Assembly (NCBI RefSeq): GCF_900110425.1
Contig: NZ_FODS01000026.1
Coordinates: 1 to 47,074 of the forward strand
DNA length: 47,074 nt
Source of the DNA: Salinihabitans flavidus
GTDB taxonomy: Bacteria > Pseudomonadota > Alphaproteobacteria > Rhodobacterales > Rhodobacteraceae
Direction: 5' to 3'
Both the position numbers and the translations under genes were made by a program. Under the pieces are notes generated by a model. That model did not search any database. It had not been told where the DNA came from and saw only the letters and a program-made list of their open reading frames with translations. Positions 41,328 through 47,074 of the stretch are shown here, piece by piece (within the stretch, counting starts at the first letter, position 1; the number at the start of each line of letters is the position of its first letter).

Positions 41328-41653
41328 GAATTGTCCTCGCGCAATACAGAGTATGAATGTCCAAGTTTTCAGGTCGTCACCGCGACTTGTCCATTCACAA
41401 TTCGGACATTGCCCACGATCGTTCTGAAGGTGATGCAACCAGACCGCGCCCGTGGATGGCTCTGCGCAGCGAAGACACGATTAACGAAAATTCAGCAAAA
41501 ATTCGCCTAAAGCTCTTGAGAGAGACAGGTTTTGCGGATTCGGCACTTTGTTTGCGATTCGCGTTATGCCATACAAAAACGGCATCTGGGGATGACAATT
41601 GATCGCTGCGTAACATCGTGGCGGCAGGCAAGCGACGGGACAGGCGCTAAAAC
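41328..41653. other. Divergent promoter region, nothing else recognised
   Basis: 326 bp between the L,D-transpeptidase and the DUF882 gene. No repeats, hairpins or coding frame that I can support; presumably holds both promoters. Confidence 0.6.
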
Positions 41654-42223
41654 ATGGCAAATTCAAGCTCTCTGAGCATGACTCGGCGCGGATTGATGCG
41701 CGCCTTTGCGGCATCCGCGATTGCGGCGGCCCCCACTTTCTCGAACGCGGCAGGATTTCTACGAGGCGGAGGCGATATCCGCAGGCTTCGCATGTATTCC
41801 CCCCGCACTGGCGAGAAACTGGACATGATCTACTGGATCGAGGGTGACTATATCCGCGATGCCGTCAATGAAATCACTCATTTCATGCGGGACTGGCGCA
41901 ACGATAAGGTCAAACCGATCGACATGCGTACCATCGATATCATGGCGGCCTCGCATAATCTTCTGGATGTGAGCGAGCCCTATATGCTTCTTTCGGGCTA
42001 TCGCAGTCCGGAGACCAACGCCATGCTGCGCCGCCGGTCACGCGGTGTCGCAAAGAACTCCCTGCACATGAAGGGAGAGGCGGCCGATCTGAGACTGGCG
42101 TCCCGGTCCGTCAACCAGATGGCGAAGGCGGCACAGGCTTGCCGTGCCGGAGGTGTCGGGCGTTATTCCAGGTCCAACTTTGTGCATATGGATTGTGGCC
42201 CGGTCCGCAGTTGGGGCGGCTGA
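41654..42223 (+). CDS. DUF882 / YcbK-like peptidase M15-fold protein, Tat-exported
   Basis: 189 residues. Twin-arginine signal MTRRGLMRAFAASAIAAAP starting at residue 9, so export of a folded metalloenzyme is likely. M15-type zinc motifs: LLSGYRSPETNAMLRR, SLHMKGEAADLRL (HxxxxxxD) and NFVHMDCG (HxD-like). Probably a peptidoglycan endopeptidase or carboxypeptidase (MepK/YcbK group). Shares a divergent promoter with an L,D-transpeptidase. Confidence 0.88.
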   Translation: MANSSSLSMTRRGLMRAFAASAIAAAPTFSNAAGFLRGGGDIRRLRMYSPRTGEKLDMIYWIEGDYIRDAVNEITHFMRDWRNDKVKPIDMRTIDIMAASHNLLDVSEPYMLLSGYRSPETNAMLRRRSRGVAKNSLHMKGEAADLRLASRSVNQMAKAAQACRAGGVGRYSRSNFVHMDCGPVRSWGG

Positions 42224-42433
42224 GCGCCAGTTCCAACGGCTACGAACCCCGGTCGAGTGTTGGGCGCCTGCATCGCAGGTGCGCGCCTTGACCCGCGATA
42301 GCAGGCGGCTGCGCCCGCGTCGGATTGTCTGTATACATCCGGCGCCGTCGGCGTTAAGGGGACATTTCTCCTGCGGCGCCGCTTGCAGATTCGCGGCCTG
42401 TGCCGCGCCTTAAACTCACGGATACACCTTCCC

Positions 42434-44479
42434 ATGATCAAGACACTTTCAGATGCACTCGCTGAGCGAGGGTATGACACGTTGACCCCGGTTCAGGAGG
42501 CCGTCACCGCCCCCGAACTTCAGGAGGCCGACCTGTTGGTGTCGGCGCAGACAGGATCGGGCAAAACGGTCGGTTTCGGCCTGGCCATCGCGCACACCCT
42601 TTTGGGAACCGCCGAACGCCTGGGACCGGCGGCCGCCCCGCTTGCGCTGGTGGTCGCGCCGACGCGCGAGCTTGCGTTTCAGGTGATGCGCGAGCTGAGC
42701 TGGCTCTATGCGGGTGCGGGCGCGCGGGTCGTTTCCTGTGTCGGCGGGATGGACATGCGTGACGAACGCCGCGCATTGGAACGCGGGGCGCATATCGTCG
42801 TGGGCACACCGGGCCGCCTGCGCGATCATATCCAGCGCGGCTCTCTCGATCTGGGTGACCTGCGCGCCGTCGTGCTCGACGAGGCTGACGAGATGCTCGA
42901 CCTGGGATTTCGCGAGGATCTGGAGTTCATGCTGGGGGCCGCGCCCGCGGATCGCCGCACGCTGATGTTCTCGGCCACGGTGCCGCCGATGATCGCGACA
43001 CTGGCCAAGCAGTTTCAGCGCGACGCGGTGCGCGTGACCACGCAAACCGGCTCAAGCCAGCACGCCGACATCGCCTATCAGGCTCTTCGCGTGGCCGAGA
43101 CCGACGCGGAAAATGCGATCATCAACGTACTGCGCTTTCACGACGCGCAGAATGCGCTCGTGTTCGCCAACACCCGCGCGGCGGTCAACCGGCTCATGGC
43201 GCGCTTTTCCAACCGGGGGTTTTCCGTGGTCAGCCTGTCGGGTGAGTTGAGCCAGACAGAGCGGACACACGCGCTTCAGGCCATGCGCGACGGGCGCGCG
43301 CGTGTGTGCGTGGCCACCGATGTCGCCGCGCGAGGAATCGACCTGCCCAAGCTCGAACTGGTCATCCATGCCGATCTGCCCACCAACGCCGAGGCCCTTC
43401 TGCACCGCTCGGGCCGGACGGGCCGTGCGGGTCGCAAGGGGATCTCGGCCCTGATCGTCACACCGCGAACCACAAAGAAGGCCGAGAGGCTCTTGAAATT
43501 CGCCAAGATTCGCGCCGATTGGTCCACCGCCCCGACGGCCGAGGAAATCCTGCGCCGCGACGAAGAGCGTCTGTTGTCCGATCCTGTCTGGACTGAGGAT
43601 ACGACCGAAGAACAGGACGCCTTCGCCGCGAAACTTCTTGATCTGCACACACCGGAGAAGATCGCCGCAGCCTACCTGCGCCTCTACCGCGCCCGCCAGT
43701 CGGCGCCAGAGGACCTCAGCCCGCCGGACGCGAAATCCGAGCCAAAGGATCGTAAACCCTTCGGCCCGAGTGTCTGGATTTCGCTGTCGGTCGGGCACAA
43801 GGACAAAGCCGAGGCCCGATGGCTGTTGCCGCTTCTGTGCCGTGCGGGAAACCTGAGCAAGGATGCGATCGGTGCGATCCGGGTGCAGCCGTCCGAAACT
43901 TTCGTGGAACTGTCCGAGGGCAGCCTTCAGAGCTTTCTCTCGGCCCTCGGTCCGAACGGAGAGCTTGAAGAAGGGATCACCGCCCGGAAACTCGACGGGC
44001 CGCCGGATCTGTCGCCGCAGTCGCGCGGCCCAGGGCCGCAGAAGGCGCGAGATACAAGCGCGCGCCCCGCCCCGGACCGAAAAGCGAAGCCACACCAGCC
44101 AGCAAACGATCCGCCCGGAGATAAGCCGCGTCAGAAAGCCCCCGAGAAGGCCGACAAACCACGGCGATCCCACCCCAACGCGGACGCGGCGCACGGCCCA
44201 GCAAGTGCCAAACGCGCCCCGGCCAAAGATCGCAAGGGGGGAAGCGGGGCACCCCACTCCGGTAAGCCCTCGGGAAAACCCGCCGACCCGTCCAGCGGAT
44301 ATTCCAAACAAAAGGCTACCGGAAAACCCGCGACGGCGCGTCCCGGTGCAGCGGATACCTCAAAGCGCATGGAGCGCCCGGGCAAACCGGCCAAGGCAAA
44401 AGCCGCCGCGACGAAATCCGTCAGCCGGAAACCGAAGCAGGGCGCCGGACAGGAACCGCCCAAAAGGCAAAAGCGATAA
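42434..44479 (+). CDS. DEAD-box RNA helicase with DbpA-like domain and disordered basic tail
   Basis: 681 residues from ATG 42434. Helicase core: Q-motif YDTLTPVQEA, motif I SAQTGSGKT, Ia APTRELAFQ, II VLDEADEMLDLGF, III FSATVP, VI HRSGRTGRAG. At about 460-530 a DbpA RNA-binding domain (VWISLSVGHKDKAEARWLLP to SLQSFLSALG). The last about 130 residues are Lys/Pro/Ala-rich and disordered, probably non-specific RNA contact. DeaD/CsdA-like role in ribosome assembly or cold response is the likeliest. Confidence 0.93.
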   Translation: MIKTLSDALAERGYDTLTPVQEAVTAPELQEADLLVSAQTGSGKTVGFGLAIAHTLLGTAERLGPAAAPLALVVAPTRELAFQVMRELSWLYAGAGARVVSCVGGMDMRDERRALERGAHIVVGTPGRLRDHIQRGSLDLGDLRAVVLDEADEMLDLGFREDLEFMLGAAPADRRTLMFSATVPPMIATLAKQFQRDAVRVTTQTGSSQHADIAYQALRVAETDAENAIINVLRFHDAQNALVFANTRAAVNRLMARFSNRGFSVVSLSGELSQTERTHALQAMRDGRARVCVATDVAARGIDLPKLELVIHADLPTNAEALLHRSGRTGRAGRKGISALIVTPRTTKKAERLLKFAKIRADWSTAPTAEEILRRDEERLLSDPVWTEDTTEEQDAFAAKLLDLHTPEKIAAAYLRLYRARQSAPEDLSPPDAKSEPKDRKPFGPSVWISLSVGHKDKAEARWLLPLLCRAGNLSKDAIGAIRVQPSETFVELSEGSLQSFLSALGPNGELEEGITARKLDGPPDLSPQSRGPGPQKARDTSARPAPDRKAKPHQPANDPPGDKPRQKAPEKADKPRRSHPNADAAHGPASAKRAPAKDRKGGSGAPHSGKPSGKPADPSSGYSKQKATGKPATARPGAADTSKRMERPGKPAKAKAAATKSVSRKPKQGAGQEPPKRQKR

Positions 44480-44504
44480 AGCCTGCCCGGCAACAGGAAT
44501 CGCC

Positions 44505-44559
44505 ACCTTCCCACCGAATTGCGCGGCCTGAATGGTCACGCATTTCGGCTTGGGAAGGT
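44505..44559. terminator. Long inverted repeat between convergent helicase and rhodanese genes
   Basis: ACCTTCCCA (44505-44513) and TGGGAAGGT (44551-44559) are perfect arms; the inner parts CCGAATTGC / GCATTTCGG extend the pairing imperfectly. Likely a bidirectional transcription end without a good T-run. Confidence 0.5.
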
Positions 44560-44566
44560 CGCGGAT

Positions 44567-45163
44567 TTACTCCTCGTCACCGACCACGGTAAGACCCAGA
44601 AGCCGCCAGACCTGCATTCCGCCGCGATACCAGAAGATCTGCTCCTCCGGGTATCCTTCGGCGATCATGTTCCGGATCGCGCTTGGCGACTGTCCGCACC
44701 AGATCCCGTTGCAGAACAGGGCCACTGGCCGGGCGTTGGTGCAGTCCCACCCGTCAAAGTCAATCTCGCAGTTCAGATCCGCGAGGTGATCCACAATCTG
44801 CGTGTAGGGGATCGAAACCGCGCCGGGAATGGTCCCTCCTTCGAACCAGTCGCGCGTCCGGCTGTCCACGACAATCGCGTCCGGGTCCTGAAGCATTTCG
44901 ATGAGTTCAAGCTCGCCGATCGTGGTGACGCCTTCTGCCGCGACCATGGGCTGAATACAGAAATCGGGGCACGGCCGCGAGGTACGCGCCCAATCGCCGG
45001 TGATCTCGTTGTCGGTGTCCTGAATACGTGAGATCTCAACCGGCCCGTCGTCCGTCGGGACCGTGACAGAGGGTACACCCTTTTCGAGTCCGACAGGCAT
45101 CTCTTCGGAGAAAACCGGCGCGGCACTCAGGCCGAGAGCCGCGACAAGCGATGTCATGCGCAT
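44567..45163 (-). CDS. Exported rhodanese-domain protein
   Basis: 198 residues from ATG 45163 (GGAGG 7 nt upstream), with a signal peptide ending near APVFSEE. Rhodanese domain at about 75-190: AIVVDSRTRDWFEGGTIPGAVSIPY, active-site loop ALFCNGIWCGQSPSAI with the catalytic cysteine, and WYRGGMQVWRLLGL. A second cysteine follows five residues after the first in the loop, which could form a disulfide in the periplasm. Sulfur transfer or thiol sensing is inferred. Last core-chromosome gene before the island edge. Confidence 0.88.
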   Translation of the reverse strand: MRMTSLVAALGLSAAPVFSEEMPVGLEKGVPSVTVPTDDGPVEISRIQDTDNEITGDWARTSRPCPDFCIQPMVAAEGVTTIGELELIEMLQDPDAIVVDSRTRDWFEGGTIPGAVSIPYTQIVDHLADLNCEIDFDGWDCTNARPVALFCNGIWCGQSPSAIRNMIAEGYPEEQIFWYRGGMQVWRLLGLTVVGDEE

Positions 45164-45627
45164 GGTGAAACCTCCATTCATATTCATTCTCTCAGTCTCC
45201 ATGATCAGGGCAATATAGTCAAAGAGATCCATTGGCTTGGCCACAAGCCGTCATGTCGGCCCATCGCCGCGCATTCAGGATTCGACAGGGCTCATGACAA
45301 AGGGCGCGCTTGAAGCGACGACGCCGAAGGGATGGCGGACCGGCTCCGACTCCCGGCAAACCCAATCGCCAGATGATTCGTGTATTCGGGAACTTGGTGC
45401 ACCTGATAGGATTCGAACCTATGGCCTCTGCCTTCGGAGGCGCTATTGACACCTTTCCTAATTGCGCGATAGAGCGCGACGGAGCACGATAAGATACTGA
45501 ATATATTTGTATTTCCGTTTCGCTGTTCCGAAGCTTCTATCCAGAAACAGGTCGCAGCTTTCGCCCGTGTGCTTACGTAGTGCTTACGTGAGAAGGCTGT
45601 CGGCCGATCGGAAAGGTCTGAATTCGG
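45164..45627. other. Gene-free island boundary region
   Basis: 464 bp between the rhodanese gene and the integrase. Holds the 45-nt tRNA-Arg fragment (listed). Left of it the sequence is GC-rich like the chromosome; right of it, from about 45440 to 45540, it is noticeably more AT-rich. Confidence 0.7.
45395..45439 (-). repeat. 3' fragment of tRNA-Arg(CCG): probable island attachment site
   Basis: On the minus strand: anticodon loop CTCCGAA, 3' anticodon-stem arm GGCAG, variable loop, T-arm ATAGG-TTCGAAT-CCTAT, acceptor arm CAGGTGC, discriminator A and encoded CCA. Upstream of the anticodon loop the sequence no longer fits: the matching 5' arms (CTGCC; GCACCTG) are absent. So this is a 45-nt tRNA 3' end, not a working tRNA. 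Homology stops in the anticodon loop, a common crossover point for tyrosine recombinases. Confidence 0.8.
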
Positions 45628-46779
45628 ATGGCAAAACTTACGAAACGTTTCGTCGATGCGGTCGAGATCCGCGACAAGGACTATGTCGTATGGGATGATG
45701 AGTTGCCTGGCTTCGGGCTGCGCGTGTTCGCCTCAGGAAGACGCAGCTACGTGATACAATATCGTGCAGCCGGTCGCTCGCGGCGCTACGCGATCGGCCT
45801 TCATGGAGTCTGGACGCCCGAGACCGCCCGAAAGGAAGCGATGGCGCAGCTCGGCCAGGTCGCCCGCGGTGAGAACCCTGCCGAGAACCGGCAGCTCGAC
45901 CGCAAAGCGATGACCGTAAAGGAACTGGCCGAGCAATACGTCAAGGCCATGGAAGCCGGGCTAATCATGGGCAAAGGCGGACGCCCAAAACGACCGTCCA
46001 CGATTTATACGAACATCGGTGCTTTGAACGGACACATCATCCCCCTGATCGGCCAACGCCGCGTGCGTGACCTCACCAAGGCAGACGTGACGAAAATGAT
46101 GAACGACGTGATTGCCGGGAAAACGCGCGCTGTCAAAAGGACTGGCAAGAAGCGAGGTGTTTCTATTCTGCGCGGCGGTCGTGGAACGGCGAGCAAATGC
46201 GTCGGCCTGACAGGCTCGATGCTTACTTATGCAATTAACATCGGGATCATCGAACACAACGTCGCCCATGGTATTCGAAAGCCGAAAGATCAGGTGCGGG
46301 ATCGGCGCTTGAGCGATGACGAATACCGCGAGCTTGGCAGGATGCTTCGCGAGGCTGGCGAGGACCATGAACTCGCTCCTACAATCGCTATCACACGGCT
46401 TCTCGCGCTCACCGGCTGTCGACGCGGCGAGATACTTGGCCTGAAATGGAGCGAAGTCGATTTTGAGAACAGCTGCCTGCGACTTGCGGACTCCAAGGAA
46501 GGTGCATCGACTAGACCGATCGGACTACCTGTCATCGAATTGCTCGAAGACCGCCGAAAGACGGTTTCTGGCGACTACGTTTTTCTTGGGACACGAGCGT
46601 CACAGACCTTTGGAAGTTTTCCAAACCATTGGAACAGGATCTTTGGCGGACGCAGGATTCCCGACTTCACCGCCCACATTCTTCGGCATAGCTTCGCCAG
46701 CACGGCGAATGATCTTGGCTTCACAGAAAGCACAATTGCTGCCCTCGTCGGCCATTCGACGGGATCGATTACGAGCAAG
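45628..46779 (+). pseudogene. Tyrosine-recombinase integrase, C-terminus cut off by an IS element
   Basis: 384 genuine codons. N-terminal DUF4102 arm-binding domain (TKRFVDAVEIRDKDYVVWDDELPG in pieces), SAM-like core-binding domain (about 90-190) and catalytic domain with Arg in LTGCRRGEILGLKW, HILRHSFAS (HxxR) and LVGHSTGSITSK. In this family the next residues are (R/K)YxH with the catalytic tyrosine. Here the frame runs instead into IS sequence from 46780 and stops at 46848, adding 22 foreign residues (CPSSYKMG and on) without that tyrosine. Hence inactive as it stands. Confidence 0.9.
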
Positions 46780-47074
46780 TGTCCGTCGTCATATAAAATG
46801 GGACATCAGAGCGGCTTGAACATTGGAGGCTCTGGTTCGGTTGTGTGATTGATTATGCTGCTTGTTTTTGATGTTGCAAGCGGCGCTGTCGGATCGTCAG
46901 GTTCTTGATCTTCTCCCTTTCTCTCAGAATGGCCTTGTCCCGACCAAAGTAGACGTCAGCGGGTGTGACGTTTTTCAGGCTCTCGTGGTAGCGCTGGTTA
47001 TTGTAGTAGTCGACGAAGTCCCCGATCTGTCGCTCGAGATGACCGGGCAGGTAGTAATTCTCCAGCAGAACACG
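46780..47074 (-). mobile_element. IS3-family insertion sequence, one end only
   Basis: Begins at TGTCCGTCGTC inside the integrase gene; IS3-family elements typically begin TG and end CA. The end carries a short inner inverted repeat, TGTCC (46780-46784) with GGACA at about 46801-46805. It continues beyond the window; the other end and the target duplication are not visible. Confidence 0.82.
46853..47074 (-). CDS. IS3-family transposase OrfB, C-terminal part
   Basis: Last 73 codons plus TAA (46855-46853); the rest lies beyond the window. The reading VLLENYYLPGHLERQIGDF, then VDYYNNQRYHESLKNVTPAD, shows the YNxxRxHxxL and TPA motifs near the end of the rve/DDE integrase core, followed by a basic tail (REREKIKNLTIRQRRLQHQK). 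The acidic catalytic residues are not in the visible part, so activity cannot be judged. Confidence 0.88.
   Translation of the reverse strand, partial: RVLLENYYLPGHLERQIGDFVDYYNNQRYHESLKNVTPADVYFGRDKAILREREKIKNLTIRQRRLQHQKQAA

Noticed and set aside
45219-45452. Small minus-strand protein over the tRNA fragment
   Set aside because: The frame simply reads through the tRNA fragment and flanking DNA; no ribosome binding site or domain.
45395-45490. Complete tRNA gene
   Set aside because: The 3' half fits tRNA-Arg(CCG) well, but no sequence to the right pairs with the acceptor or anticodon stem and no D-arm is present. Only a fragment is supported.
45395-47074. Prophage
   Set aside because: Only an integrase and an IS are visible; no phage structural or replication gene in the window. 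Called a genomic island of unknown type.

Overview
The window reads as chromosomal DNA of a GC-rich alphaproteobacterium, most likely a marine Rhodobacteraceae/Roseobacter-group member. Supporting signs are the pobA-pcaQ-pcaCHG cluster, a class II DAHP synthase, an lpxD-ACP-ketosynthase group, an L,D-transpeptidase beside a DUF882 protein, TTAA-N7-TTAA (CtrA-type) sites and the overall codon use. No taxonomic marker such as rRNA is present, so this assignment is an inference.

Layout. 1-4922: protocatechuate branch of aromatic catabolism. pcaC-pcaH-pcaG and a BKACE/DUF849 gene run leftward; pcaQ and pobA run rightward. A PcaQ-type operator lies between the two groups. 5079-19126: a two-armed catabolic island of the core chromosome. 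The leftward operon encodes an APH-like kinase, a small DUF6285-like protein, an acyl-CoA ligase, an ACAD10/11-like acyl-CoA dehydrogenase, a CrtC/AttH-like lipocalin protein and a complete sugar-type ABC importer. It also carries two lactonase-type beta-propellers, one of them fused to a permease. The rightward arm is a TetR regulator overlapping a PaaG-like enoyl-CoA isomerase. Two identical-architecture inverted repeats sit on the two divergent promoters. My reading is a lactone / 4-hydroxy-acid uptake and degradation system that works by 4-phosphorylation of a CoA thioester, as in the levulinate (Lva) and ACAD10/11 pathways. This is the main discovery candidate.

19173-22003: phoB, phoU and phoR, without the pstSCAB genes that usually lie among them; a three-repeat Pho box stands directly before phoU. 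21912-23966: gamma-carbonic anhydrase, guanylate kinase, YicC. 24188-28819: a PAS_5 protein behind a CtrA-type box, class II DAHP synthase, a GlxA-type regulator and a PQQ-dependent sugar dehydrogenase. 29001-34358: a branched-chain-amino-acid-type ABC importer, with a terminator after the binding-protein gene and helically phased 11-bp repeats between its two ATPase genes. 34411-45163: a HerA-like ATPase, an IalB protein, a specialised KAS/ACP/LpxD set, two cell-wall proteins, a DEAD-box helicase and an exported rhodanese.

45395-47074: the edge of a genomic island. A 45-nt 3' fragment of tRNA-Arg(CCG) is followed by a tyrosine-recombinase gene. That gene is broken by an IS3-family element exactly where the catalytic tyrosine should lie, so the island is probably immobile unless helped in trans.
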